From the NCBI GenBank assembly GCA_001723765.1, contig MAYW01000033.1, positions 1 to 34,905 on the forward strand: DNA of 34,905 bases, written 5' to 3'. Shown here one piece after another: positions 8,492 to 16,512 of the stretch (positions are counted from its first letter, which is position 1; each line of letters opens with the position of its first letter). A model generated the notes under the pieces. That model saw nothing but the letters and a program-made list of their open reading frames with translations, had not been told where the DNA came from and made no database searches. The DNA comes from Candidatus Scalindua rubra (lineage in GTDB: Bacteria; Planctomycetota; Brocadiia; Brocadiales; Scalinduaceae). A program made the translations under genes and the position numbers.

Positions 8492-9460
8492 TTACTCCCT
8501 TAATATTTCCCCACTGGTTACTTTCAAATCCTTGATATGTTCGGTCACTTTTCCGGTTAAGGCAAGATGACCTTTTCCAGCATTATCAACAAAACGGGTA
8601 TAGTGCCATGTAGCCTTTTCCAGGTGCCCCAGTTCTTCATAAAGTATTGCCAGGTTATAATGCGCCTCTGGATGGAACGGGTCTTCGGAGAGAACATTCT
8701 CTATGGTATCTATAGCTTTTTTCCCCAGCCCTTGAGCCTTATATACAAGGCCTAAATTTACCTGACTTACTAGATTGCCAGGATTAAGTTTTAAGGCCTT
8801 CTGGTATTCTAGCACAGCCTCTCTTTGATCACCCCTGAGATAGTGTATTATTCCAAGGTTATTATGTGCCTCATCCATCCCTGGATTTATTGACACAACG
8901 TGCTGGAAGTGCTCTACTGCCTTATCAAGGTCACCCTGTTCTTTATAAATAACCCCAAGGTTATTGTGAGCCTCAGCATTGTCCGGGTCTAACCCTAATA
9001 CCTTCTCATATTCTTCGATGGCCTTTATTGTATTCCCCTGTTTCTGATGGTAAATTCCGAGATTAAAAGGACGGAGTACTTCCTTGCCGGGTGTATGCCT
9101 TTCCGTAGAGACTGAAACCGTTGGCTCTTCTTTTTTCTCAAAGAGCGGCGCCCGTTCATTTACTTTCTCTTTTATCTTCTCTTCTATGGCGGGTAGTACG
9201 GTTTCTGTATCAACTATCTTTTTTTCTATGGCGGGAATCACTTCTGAGCCATCAACATCCAGTACCTTTCCTTGCTTTTCTTTTCCTATTTGTTCCAGTT
9301 TTTCTTTCATGGCAGGAATTGCTTCTGAATCGTCAACATCTAAGACTTTTTCAAATTCTTGCATCTCCGGGGCAGCATAAATATCACTCATACTGCAGTT
9401 AAGATAGAAAGTACCTGCAATCAACACGGCAACACACACACACCTGATAATTTGTGACAT
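8492..9460 (-). CDS. secreted tetratricopeptide-repeat protein of the pilus operon
   Basis: A 322-residue protein. Residues 1-30 form a signal peptide or membrane anchor. Residues 35-110 contain three versions of a degenerate motif (VLDVDGSEVIPAIEKK and relatives), a low-complexity internal repeat. About four to five TPR units run from 130 to 300, shown by LGIYHQKQGNTIKAIEEYEK, AHNNLGVIYKEQGDLDKAVE and AHNNLGIIHYLRGDQREAV. It sits between the secretin and pilB. Its stop is 5 bp before the pilB start, so it belongs to the operon. By position it may play the part of the PilF/PilW secretin pilotin or another scaffold, but no lipobox is seen and that role is inferred. Confidence 0.82.
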   Translation of the reverse strand: MSQIIRCVCVAVLIAGTFYLNCSMSDIYAAPEMQEFEKVLDVDDSEAIPAMKEKLEQIGKEKQGKVLDVDGSEVIPAIEKKIVDTETVLPAIEEKIKEKVNERAPLFEKKEEPTVSVSTERHTPGKEVLRPFNLGIYHQKQGNTIKAIEEYEKVLGLDPDNAEAHNNLGVIYKEQGDLDKAVEHFQHVVSINPGMDEAHNNLGIIHYLRGDQREAVLEYQKALKLNPGNLVSQVNLGLVYKAQGLGKKAIDTIENVLSEDPFHPEAHYNLAILYEELGHLEKATWHYTRFVDNAGKGHLALTGKVTEHIKDLKVTSGEILRE

Positions 9461-9514
9461 AATTATCTCCTAAGCAAATTGTTACGACAACAAATGTTAC
9501 AAGTATGAAATTTC

Positions 9515-9611
9515 TAGATTCCCTGTCTGCTTCCCAAGCAGGTATTCCTCGGGAATGACATTTTGTTACCCTTTATGTCATTCCCGTGTTTTAGCCCTCA
9601 TGGCAAGGAAA
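9515..9611. repeat. 97-bp inverted-repeat element (TAGATTCCC/TGTCATTCCC family)
   Basis: TAGATTCCCTGT opens and ACAGGGAATCTA closes this block. Inside, GGGAATGACA (about 9551-9560) faces TGTCATTCCC (about 9577-9586). It is thus two hairpins in inverted order, the fullest copy of the TGTCATTCCC family here. It lies between the secretin and TPR genes. Confidence 0.65.
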
Positions 9612-9666
9612 CAGGGAATCTACAATTTTCACGCTTCCTAGTGCCCTGAAAGGGTATGAAGGTTTA

Positions 9667-11199
9667 TTATGGAAATTGTTTCTTTAGTATCTTGTATTTT
9701 TCTCTGATGGTGCCAAAGTCCTTAGCACGGGGGCCTACAATAGTAGGTGAAATAAGTATCACCAGTTCTGTTTTATTATTAGACTTCGTCTCTCTGCGAA
9801 AGGCCTTTCCGATGTAGGGGATATCACCTAGAAGAGGAATTTTAGATATATTCTCCTTAATATCATCCTTCATCAAGCCCGCTATTATAACCGTCTCTCC
9901 ATCCTTAATAGTAACTACAGTTTCGGTTTCGCGGGTATCTATAGCGGGTCTGGAGGCATCCCCAGATGTCCTAATTGCAATAAAGGAGGATACGCTGGGG
10001 TGAACTTCCATGGTAATCATTCCTTCAGAATCCACGTGCGGTGTAACATCAAGATATACACCGAAGGTAAAGGCTTCTGCGGTTATAGTAGTAAGTGGAT
10101 CTCCACCAGTTCCACTTTGTTGGGACTCAAAAAACACATCCTGAGTCACACTGCTAAGTATGGCCTTTTGACCATTCAATGTAGAAATCTCAGGGGCCGA
10201 AAGCACCGTTACTTTTCCCTGGGTCTCCAGTGCCCGGATGACGAAATCAAAATCCCTGTGGTCAATAGAAAGCTGAAAAAGTTCCGCTACATCGCCAGTC
10301 CTTGACTCACCGGTAGGACCAGTTTCCTGTTCTAATGCAGGGGCAAAGTCTTGGTTGATAGTTAAAGGGTTTGACTTGCCGGATAGAAATCCGATCTGCT
10401 TAAGTGTCGCATCCCAGTTTATGCCAAATTCACTCCCCTCTTTGAGGGTCACTTCCAACAACTTTGCCCTGATGTGTATCATTGTTTTTACCGACGTCTT
10501 GAAGAGGTCAATGTATTCCTCTATTCGCTTCATGTTTGACCGGTAATCAGTTACTGTTATATAGCCTACTCTTTTGTTTATAATTGATCTTCCAGTATCA
10601 GACAAAAGGTCTTTTATTCCTGACTCCAGTTCAACCCATACATCTACGGTTTCTTCAGTCTCAACAGAACCAAAACTTGCACCGCTACCTCCTTCTTCAT
10701 CTACAGCTCCTGTGACGGCCATGACTGTGCTTTTGGACGTTCTGGAAGCAGTGCTGTAAACAAATTCAAAGGTGCGAGTAACCATTCTGGGATTTGAGAT
10801 CCTGAGAAGGTTATCTTCTATGGTATACTCCAGATTTAATGGTTCCAGTAAAACAGCTAACACTTTACCCAGCGGGAGATCTTTAAAATCTACAGTTACT
10901 CTCCCTGTGACGTCAGGGTCAACTACTATATTATACTCCGGCAACTCCCTGGCAAAGACAAAGAGCACATCTCTTAATTTCATATCCTTCACTGACAGAC
11001 TGTAGAACTTCTCCCTTTCTTTCACCTCCTCCACCATCTGGGTCACGGGCAATTCTTCCATAGGCATAATCTCCCATGGCTTTTGAGTTGCCACATGGGG
11101 AATTGGCATCTTTTTTAAACCTTCCTTTTTTTTATTAAAGCAGGCAACCTTACTCCCCGCAAACAGGAAAATAACGATTAATAAAATAGTTTTCTTCAT
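9667..11199 (-). CDS. pilQ: type IV pilus secretin, PilQ/MshL family
   Basis: A 510-residue outer-membrane secretin. A hydrophobic N-terminus (1-20) ends in VAC, which could be a signal or weak lipobox. An STN/N0-like segment spans about 65-130 (SVKDMKLRDVLFVFARELP, then GRVTVDFKDLPL). LLSDTGRSIINKRVGYITV at about 197-215 resembles MshL. The secretin core covers about 320-495, with VTVLSAPEISTLNGQKA, VTPHVDSEGMITMEVHPSVS and the terminal IPLLGDIPYIGKAFRRETK signature. It forms the channel through which the pilus passes. At 510 residues, with no AMIN domain, it is closer to MshL than to long PilQ. A MITE-like repeat ends about 14 bp before the ATG and no clear Shine-Dalgarno remains. Confidence 0.9.
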   Translation of the reverse strand: MKKTILLIVIFLFAGSKVACFNKKKEGLKKMPIPHVATQKPWEIMPMEELPVTQMVEEVKEREKFYSLSVKDMKLRDVLFVFARELPEYNIVVDPDVTGRVTVDFKDLPLGKVLAVLLEPLNLEYTIEDNLLRISNPRMVTRTFEFVYSTASRTSKSTVMAVTGAVDEEGGSGASFGSVETEETVDVWVELESGIKDLLSDTGRSIINKRVGYITVTDYRSNMKRIEEYIDLFKTSVKTMIHIRAKLLEVTLKEGSEFGINWDATLKQIGFLSGKSNPLTINQDFAPALEQETGPTGESRTGDVAELFQLSIDHRDFDFVIRALETQGKVTVLSAPEISTLNGQKAILSSVTQDVFFESQQSGTGGDPLTTITAEAFTFGVYLDVTPHVDSEGMITMEVHPSVSSFIAIRTSGDASRPAIDTRETETVVTIKDGETVIIAGLMKDDIKENISKIPLLGDIPYIGKAFRRETKSNNKTELVILISPTIVGPRAKDFGTIREKYKILKKQFP

Positions 11200-11213
11200 T
11201 TTTTTTCTATTTA

Positions 11214-11372
11214 ACCTAAATTGAGTGATTTTATATTAATTACATGCCGTTGTAGCCGCTGGCTTTAGCCTGCGTTTTTCATCACTTGATGGGTCTGCGT
11301 AAGTTACGCAACCTCAAGGCATCGGCGTGAGCTCAGCCGAACGGTTGCGGCTACAAAATCGCTCAATTTAGT
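11214..11372. repeat. MITE-like element filling the pilQ-pilP spacer (CCTAAATTGAGC ends)
   Basis: The ends are CCTAAATTGAGTGATTTT (11215-11232) and AAAATCGCTCAATTTAGTTT (11355-11374), an imperfect terminal inverted repeat. The interior has TGTAGCCGC...GCGGCTACA and CAGGCTAAAGCC-type sequences. A GTGAGCTCAGCCGA motif lies at 11327-11340. The element runs from the pilP stop codon almost to the pilQ start. A related copy lies at 12134-12285. Confidence 0.7.
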
Positions 11373-11903
11373 TTAATTAGATACCGGCTTGACCCTCTTG
11401 ATTACCTTCAGTTCTGACTCAGCTTCCTGCAGAGAGAGTGTCCTCTTCTCTCCATCTTCTCTACTTAATATCACATTATCCTCTTGTATATCTATTACCT
11501 GCTCCTCGCCTACCCAATCACCTTCTTTTACCCAAATACCGTTGATGTTAGCCGTGGTATTCTTGCCGCTTTGGTAGATGCCATTCAAATTACTAGCCAC
11601 CATACCTTCTGGAAATTCTTGGTTAGCAGAGAGAATAACACCATCCCTTTTCTCCTTTTTCTTTTCCCGAAACCTCACCCCTACAGGGAGAGAAAAAGGG
11701 TCGCGATCCGTTTTTTCCGCCTCTACAGAGTCACCTTCACTGTCTTCCACTCTCTCCTTCTCTACAGAGCTTTCACTGTCTTCTGCTTTCTCCTCCGCTA
11801 CAGGACTTTCATCGCCTTTTTCTCTTTCCTTACCAAAAGAGGTAATACAGATGCCTATAATTACAAAGGATATTATGGCTACTAATAGCTTATTTCTATC
11901 CAT
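11373..11903 (-). CDS. pilP: PilP/MshK-like pilus assembly protein
   Basis: A 176-residue protein with an N-terminal membrane segment (about 6-22). A Glu/Ser-rich low-complexity linker spans about 25-68 (EEKAEDSESSVEKERVED). DPFSLP at about 68-73 follows, and then a small beta domain with LNGIYQ, TANINGIWVKEGDWVG and VILSREDGEKRTLSL. The DPF motif, the ING...GD order and the position between pilO and the secretin are typical of PilP, which links the inner-membrane PilN-PilO complex to the secretin. The start at 11903 has no clear Shine-Dalgarno, and an ATGGGA-GCAT-TCCCAT hairpin lies just upstream. The family is assigned mainly from context and motif. Confidence 0.78.
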   Translation of the reverse strand: MDRNKLLVAIISFVIIGICITSFGKEREKGDESPVAEEKAEDSESSVEKERVEDSEGDSVEAEKTDRDPFSLPVGVRFREKKKEKRDGVILSANQEFPEGMVASNLNGIYQSGKNTTANINGIWVKEGDWVGEEQVIDIQEDNVILSREDGEKRTLSLQEAESELKVIKRVKPVSN

Positions 11904-12306
11904 AAGTCACACACATGGGAGCATTCCCATTTTTTTGTAGATAATAAAGGTGGATTCGCCCTGTGGAGTAATATAGTAGCTCTACTCCACAGGGTTTAAT
12001 CCACGCTACAGCGTACCATACATGTATTTACATGTAGGGTGGATTAAGGTCAGAGTCCGAATCCACATATACACTAAGGATATATAATGTTGTATCCCTT
12101 TCTTCTATCTGTACCTTTAATACTTATGTTAATTTCAATCTAAATTGAGCGATTTGAGTAGCCGCAACCTTGAGGTTGCGTAACTTATGTGAAATTTCCA
12201 TATACCCGTTAGATGATGAGAAACGCAGGCTAAAGCCTGCGGCTACGATAATGTACAATATAAAATCGCTCAATTTAGGTTCAACATGTTGTATAAATTA
12301 GTAAAA
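11904..12306. repeat. 403-bp spacer pilO-pilP, filled with palindromes
   Basis: No gene is seen. It contains CCTGTGGAGTA...TACTCCACAGG (about 11960-11992), ACATGTA-ttt-ACATGT (about 12017-12032) inside a TGGATT...AATCCA context, and a second MITE-like element at 12134-12285. That element has ends CTAAATTGAGCGATTT and AAATCGCTCAATTTAGG and internal CAACCTTGAGGTTG and CAGGCTAAAGCCTG hairpins. Confidence 0.65.
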
Positions 12307-12951
12307 TTACTTATCAATATTGCTATTGTCAACTTCTTTTTTAGTAAACACATTCATTACAACTTTTGATTCTAACCTGGGATATAGCTTTTCATCGCTT
12401 ACTATATTCAATTTCTCAATTACAATGAAAGTTTCCAGGTTATGAAGTGTCTTTATGAAATCCTCTACTTTGTCATAATTACCTTGTATGTCAATATCGA
12501 AAGACACCCTGATGTACGTAGGCGTTTGCACCTTAGAAACTTGTTCCTTAGACTTTGAATCTCCTTCTTTAGGTTTGGGGGGAGGAGGTGGTTTATGGAC
12601 ACTGGTAGACATATTTATAACTTTTAGATCCAGCCTCTGAGCTTCATCCTCAATAGTCTTTACTAATGGAATAATCTCTCCACTTGTAGCTACTTTGACC
12701 CTGAAGGTGTTGAGTTGTTTCTCAAGCTCTGTTATTTCTTTCTTTAGCTTTTTGACCAAAGGAGCTTTCATAAGAGCAATTTTGATTTTCTTATCCTTTT
12801 CTGCAATCTCCTTGCGCATTGCAGTTATTTTCTTCTGTGAAGGGTCATAATAAAGCATATGAAATCCTGCTACCACAACTATTGCCCCCACAATGCCAAG
12901 CATAAGGCGTTTTTTCTTATCTAATTTAGAGATATCCAGCTTTAGGTCCAG
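12307..12951 (-). CDS. pilO: PilO-like pilus assembly protein, probable CTG start
   Basis: About 214 residues from the preferred start. A short Lys-rich cytoplasmic N-terminus (DLKLDISKLDKKKR) precedes a membrane helix (LMLGIVGAIVVVAGFHMLYY). A coiled coil with Lys/Glu heptads follows, then a proline-rich loop (KPPPPPKPKEG), and a ferredoxin-like C-terminal domain. This is the PilO layout; PilO pairs with PilN in the inner-membrane alignment complex. The in-frame ATG at 12903 has no Shine-Dalgarno and would cut off the basic N-terminus. A CTG at 12951-12949 has a perfect AGGAGG six bases upstream (12963-12958) and is preferred. CTG starts are rare, so this needs confirmation. Confidence 0.8.
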   Translation of the reverse strand: MDLKLDISKLDKKKRLMLGIVGAIVVVAGFHMLYYDPSQKKITAMRKEIAEKDKKIKIALMKAPLVKKLKKEITELEKQLNTFRVKVATSGEIIPLVKTIEDEAQRLDLKVINMSTSVHKPPPPPKPKEGDSKSKEQVSKVQTPTYIRVSFDIDIQGNYDKVEDFIKTLHNLETFIVIEKLNIVSDEKLYPRLESKVVMNVFTKKEVDNSNIDK

Positions 12952-12963
12952 GGTTAACCTCCT

Positions 12964-13370
12964 AACCTGTGCAAGTCCTGTTAAATAAATCGTATTTTCT
13001 TATTACCCAACCTGGACGAGCCCCGTTAGATAAAGGAACATCTTAACAAGTGAAATGTCTTACACTATGTATACACAACCTTTTAAGAAGTTATATAATT
13101 CTATATCTAACGGGGCGAGCCAGAACCAAACATGTTTAATAAATTACAAATCTCAAATTACAAATTCCAAACAAATTCCAAATTACAATTACCGAATGAT
13201 CCAAACCAGACTTCGGCGAGCTCAGTCGAGCCGTTTGTTTGTAATTTTGGATTTGGTCATTGGAATTTGTTTGTTATTTGGGATTTGTTATTTGGTGCTT
13301 ACCAGATATTCGGGAAAATTCCATTGATAAATATTTTGCCAAAAATGGTCAAAAAAATTTTATAAAGGTA
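12964..13370. repeat. spacer pilM/N-pilO: long imperfect inverted repeat
   Basis: No gene is seen. CCCGTTAGAT (about 13021-13030) pairs with ATCTAACGGG (about 13092-13101). A second block (about 13138-13300) has arms rich in AAATTACAAATTCCAAAC and their complement GGAATTTGTTTGT, with GGCGAGCTCAGTCGAG (13215-13230) at its centre. At 13335-13363 lies a 29-bp sequence repeated in inverted orientation at 33284-33312. Confidence 0.6.
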
Positions 13371-15071
13371 CTAAGGTACTAAAGGGTTATACTGACAGCT
13401 AAGCTGGAATTTTAATCCGTTCACAGTATAACTCTTGTCCTCTTCCACTAAAATCATTCGTACATCATCAAATATGGGAGATTCTTCCAGGGCAGCCATA
13501 AAATTTGACATAGACGGACCTCTTTCATCCAGAAAAAATGCTGTACCCCATATATCGATTATTTTTTTTCCAGCCTTCCTCCTCTTATGAACAACATCAA
13601 TCTGTTCCAGGCGGGTATTGTCCGGTATTGAAAGCCTTATCTCCTCTAATACCCTGGCAGAATCGATACTCTCTTTAAGAGCATGGGGAAAGGAATCTAA
13701 TTCTGCCTGCATTTCCCTCTTTTTTTTACTGAGTGTAATTGCCGCAGCGCTTATGGCGCTTAGAGATTTTAATTCTTTTACCTTTTTATCTAATTCTGCT
13801 CTTAAATTGGCCAACTCACTTGATGTGGTCCAGTAAAGGTAAAAAACCAGCAAAATAGCTAAACCGGCAGGGGCAATTAAAGTCATGGCAGGACTGAGAT
13901 CCTTCTTCTTTGCCTTTTTCCGAAGGAGACTCAGGTCACCCTTCTCCCAGGAAGCCAGCCCAAAAGGCATAACGAAGGCTGGAGCAATATCCACGATATC
14001 ATCTTTAGAAATTCCTCCTGCAAATTCTACTCCTTGAAAGGGATTAGCCAACTCTACCTCTATTCCCAATTCGCTGGCCAGGAATTCTCTTAAACCCTTC
14101 AACGTCGCTCCCCCACCAGACATAATAATTTTATCTACCCGGGGTATATGAAATTCCGCCACGTAAAAATTAAAGCTGGTCCTGACTTCGTCTAATAGCT
14201 TTTCTAAAACTGGCCTCATGAGTATTGATAGTTGATTAAGCGATATACCCTCCCTGGTGGTACCGGTCTCTGTAGAGGACGGAAATCCATATTCCTGTTT
14301 TATGTCTTCGGCTTCTTTATAAGTGAGCGTACGCAAACTTCCCTCACCCCCTCCCTTCACCAAAGGCACTGCCATTATTGACCTTGTAACTTCATCACCA
14401 CTTACCTTGATAGTCCTGGTAAATTCCAATAGTCTATTATTTAACAAAGCAATGGTAGTTCTCTCACAGCCTATATCAAGCATAGCTACCACTTTTTCCT
14501 CGGGTTTTTGAGTGCCAAGCTGTAAGGTTTTCCACAGAACCATAGGGGCAACAGTCACAGCCACAGGTCTCAGGCCTGCTGCGCGGACAATAGATTTTTG
14601 CTGTTCTACTACATCCTTTGGTATCGCTACAAGGAGGATATCCTGATTTTTTACACCATCAACCTCTTTTTCGCCTACAATTATATAATCCAATGCCAAC
14701 TGTTCTACAGAAAAGGAGACATGCTTCGTCGCCTCAAAAGGAATGACTTCAGCAAGTTCCTCCTGAGGCATTGGAGGCATGGTAATACGTCTTATAAAGA
14801 CCTGAGGCCCTGACACCATAATAACTACGTCCTTAGCTGAAATACTCCCTTCGGTCAAACAGGCCTTGATCACCTCTGCCACTGCCTTGGGATCTCTTTC
14901 CCCCTGCCTCATTTCTGGAGGCAATTCCTTCTTTACCAGACCTTTTACCTCTCGATCAGTCCTGGTAAGGTCTAATTCTAAGACCTTCACCCAGTAACTG
15001 CCGATATCAAGGCCTATTAATTGGCTTCCCCCGCCTTTTTTGAAAATTGATGAAAAATTCAGACCTAACAT
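13371..15071 (-). CDS. PilM-PilN fusion protein
   Basis: A 566-residue protein joining two normally separate pilus proteins. Residues 1-380 are PilM, an actin-like ATPase: GLDIGSYWVKVLEL at 20-33 (phosphate-1), RRITMPPMPQEEL at 94-106, VVAMLDIGCERTTIAL at 194-209 (phosphate-2), and IIMSGGGATLKGL at 315-327 (adenosine loop). A basic linker (LRKKAKKKD) leads to a membrane helix at about 395-414, a coiled coil and a PilN-type ferredoxin-like domain to 566. PilM is usually cytoplasmic and binds the PilN N-terminal tail (INLLP motif). Here a covalent link replaces that contact and no separate INLLP tail is seen. The ATG has only weak Shine-Dalgarno complementarity. Confidence 0.9.
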   Translation of the reverse strand: MLGLNFSSIFKKGGGSQLIGLDIGSYWVKVLELDLTRTDREVKGLVKKELPPEMRQGERDPKAVAEVIKACLTEGSISAKDVVIMVSGPQVFIRRITMPPMPQEELAEVIPFEATKHVSFSVEQLALDYIIVGEKEVDGVKNQDILLVAIPKDVVEQQKSIVRAAGLRPVAVTVAPMVLWKTLQLGTQKPEEKVVAMLDIGCERTTIALLNNRLLEFTRTIKVSGDEVTRSIMAVPLVKGGGEGSLRTLTYKEAEDIKQEYGFPSSTETGTTREGISLNQLSILMRPVLEKLLDEVRTSFNFYVAEFHIPRVDKIIMSGGGATLKGLREFLASELGIEVELANPFQGVEFAGGISKDDIVDIAPAFVMPFGLASWEKGDLSLLRKKAKKKDLSPAMTLIAPAGLAILLVFYLYWTTSSELANLRAELDKKVKELKSLSAISAAAITLSKKKREMQAELDSFPHALKESIDSARVLEEIRLSIPDNTRLEQIDVVHKRRKAGKKIIDIWGTAFFLDERGPSMSNFMAALEESPIFDDVRMILVEEDKSYTVNGLKFQLSCQYNPLVP

Positions 15072-15141
15072 AATATTATTCCAGGCAAAAGCTGTAATAT
15101 AAACTTAATATTGTCTATTGTCTTAATAAGTGAGCTAAAGT

Positions 15142-16512
15142 TTAAAGTGAACTAAAGTGACTAAAGTTAACAGCGAATATCGATTGTTGATTGTCAGTAG
15201 TCATATAATCAAGATACAAGTTACAAGAAACAAGATACAAGTTGCAAGAAACAAGATACAAGATACAATAACCAAATAAACACCAAATTCCAATAATCAA
15301 AAAAAGTAGTTCGGAAAATGTTTGGTTATTGGTATTTATTTGTATCTTGGTTATTGGTGATTTATTTATATCTTGTATCTTGTTTCTTTCTAAATTAACA
15401 ATCATCAATATTAAATAGACACTAATCCGCAGACACGGCTTCCTGCATGATAAAACTTTTATACTGGTTCGTATCGAATCCAGGGCATCGAAATAATCCT
15501 CCTTTATCGTAATATATACAGGGTTGCCTTTACCTTCCAGCAAGTTATCATCGCCGTAATGAATTATGCCACCATCAAGGCTTGGCTCATCGGCATTCCC
15601 TCCACCAGTCATCGTAATATCACCTTCAGATATTATTATACCTCTCACCACTGAATTACCTCTTACAGTTACATCCCCTTTTACCCAGAAAATACCCCAT
15701 ACCGTTCTATTTCCATGAACCCTAAGATCGCCACCAACGTAGGTTACATTTGGTATATCATCCGAATAGTAAAAACTACTGTTGGGATAATTATTATCAG
15801 GACTAAAGTTTCCACTATAATAGTGGTCTTCATCTTCTTCATCCTGGTCTCTGGCCTGGATATCAAAGATTTCGGAATCCAATGTATGTGCCGGTCGGTA
15901 CACTATACCCTCCTCGCTGGTTCCATTTGCAGGTTCATCCGCATGGTTGCCATAAGCAACGGTCGCATCTGTGGTATGATTACTCATATCAAAGTGTGCT
16001 CTACCAGTTCCTTTAATACTACCATCTGTATGTATACCAGGGGATACAGATAAATCACCGCTGCTTCCAACTTTAATTTCTACCTTGATCTTTATCTGCC
16101 TCTTTGCCACTGTCTTACCACCTCTTTTTACCATGCCCGTAGCCGTTATCGTATAATGCTTTGTTGATGAAGTACTATCATCATCCCCGTCATCATCGTC
16201 ATCATCATCCCCGTCATCATCGTCATCCCCATCGTCATCGTCATCCCCATCGTCATCATCATCGTCCCCACCAGCATAGGCATCCTGGAGGATAAACATC
16301 ATGGCTATTTCTGACAGATTAAATTTCTTGAGGGAATTTATGCCGATCCGAGTAGACACCTTCTGTGTACCCATTAAAGAACTAAAGACTCCCGCCATTG
16401 CTATCATTATGACCAATATCATTATGATGGCAAACAGGGAAATCCCTCCATTTCTATCGAATGATATTTTAAATTTCCCTAATAATCTGGTAAATCTATT
16501 TATTCCCGTCAT
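15142..16512 (-). CDS. PilX-like minor pilus-associated protein with Asp-rich tract; 3' end probably frameshifted
   Basis: A 456-residue frame. Residues 20-47 (RNGGISLFAIIMILVIMIAM) form a PilX_N-type hydrophobic N-terminus. Residues 83-112 are almost pure Asp with spaced Gly (GDDDDD units). A beta-rich domain follows with repeated GGDLRVHGN, KGDVTVRGN and EGDITMTGG strands, like a polymer-forming/cell-surface fold. About residues 352 to 456 read through a palindromic repeat and look non-native (YLVSCNLYLVSCNLYL). In a neighbouring frame, DTNQYKSFIMQEAVSAD ends at a stop at 15422-15424, the likely original C-terminus. It leads the pilus cluster, with AGGAGAAGG before the ATG. Confidence 0.72.
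   Translation of the reverse strand: MTGINRFTRLLGKFKISFDRNGGISLFAIIMILVIMIAMAGVFSSLMGTQKVSTRIGINSLKKFNLSEIAMMFILQDAYAGGDDDDDDGDDDDDGDDDDDGDDDDDDDGDDDSTSSTKHYTITATGMVKRGGKTVAKRQIKIKVEIKVGSSGDLSVSPGIHTDGSIKGTGRAHFDMSNHTTDATVAYGNHADEPANGTSEEGIVYRPAHTLDSEIFDIQARDQDEEDEDHYYSGNFSPDNNYPNSSFYYSDDIPNVTYVGGDLRVHGNRTVWGIFWVKGDVTVRGNSVVRGIIISEGDITMTGGGNADEPSLDGGIIHYGDDNLLEGKGNPVYITIKEDYFDALDSIRTSIKVLSCRKPCLRISVYLILMIVNLERNKIQDINKSPITKIQINTNNQTFSELLFLIIGIWCLFGYCILYLVSCNLYLVSCNLYLDYMTTDNQQSIFAVNFSHFSSL
15200..15402. repeat. long inverted repeat with ACAAGATACAAG-type tandem units
   Basis: The left arm (about 15208-15300) has GATACAAG-TTACAAGAAACAA units in tandem and then AATAACCAAATAAACACCAA. The right arm (about 15326-15390) is its near complement, with TTTGGTTATTGGTATTTATT and ATCTTGTATCTTGTTTC. 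It resembles the AAATTACAAATTCC block at 13138-13300 in composition and design. It currently encodes the last residues of the upstream frame. Confidence 0.6.

Noticed and set aside
9084-9402. Long plus-strand frames opposite the TPR gene
   Set aside because: They are antisense shadows of the low-complexity Lys/Glu region of the TPR gene, with no ribosome site or family.
11484-11940. Plus-strand frames opposite pilP
   Set aside because: They arise from the Glu/Ser-rich linker of pilP read backwards.
15208-15265. Tandem GATACAAG/TTACAAGAAAC units that could suggest a CRISPR array
   Set aside because: The units are short, have no unique spacers between equal repeats, and belong to one arm of an inverted repeat.
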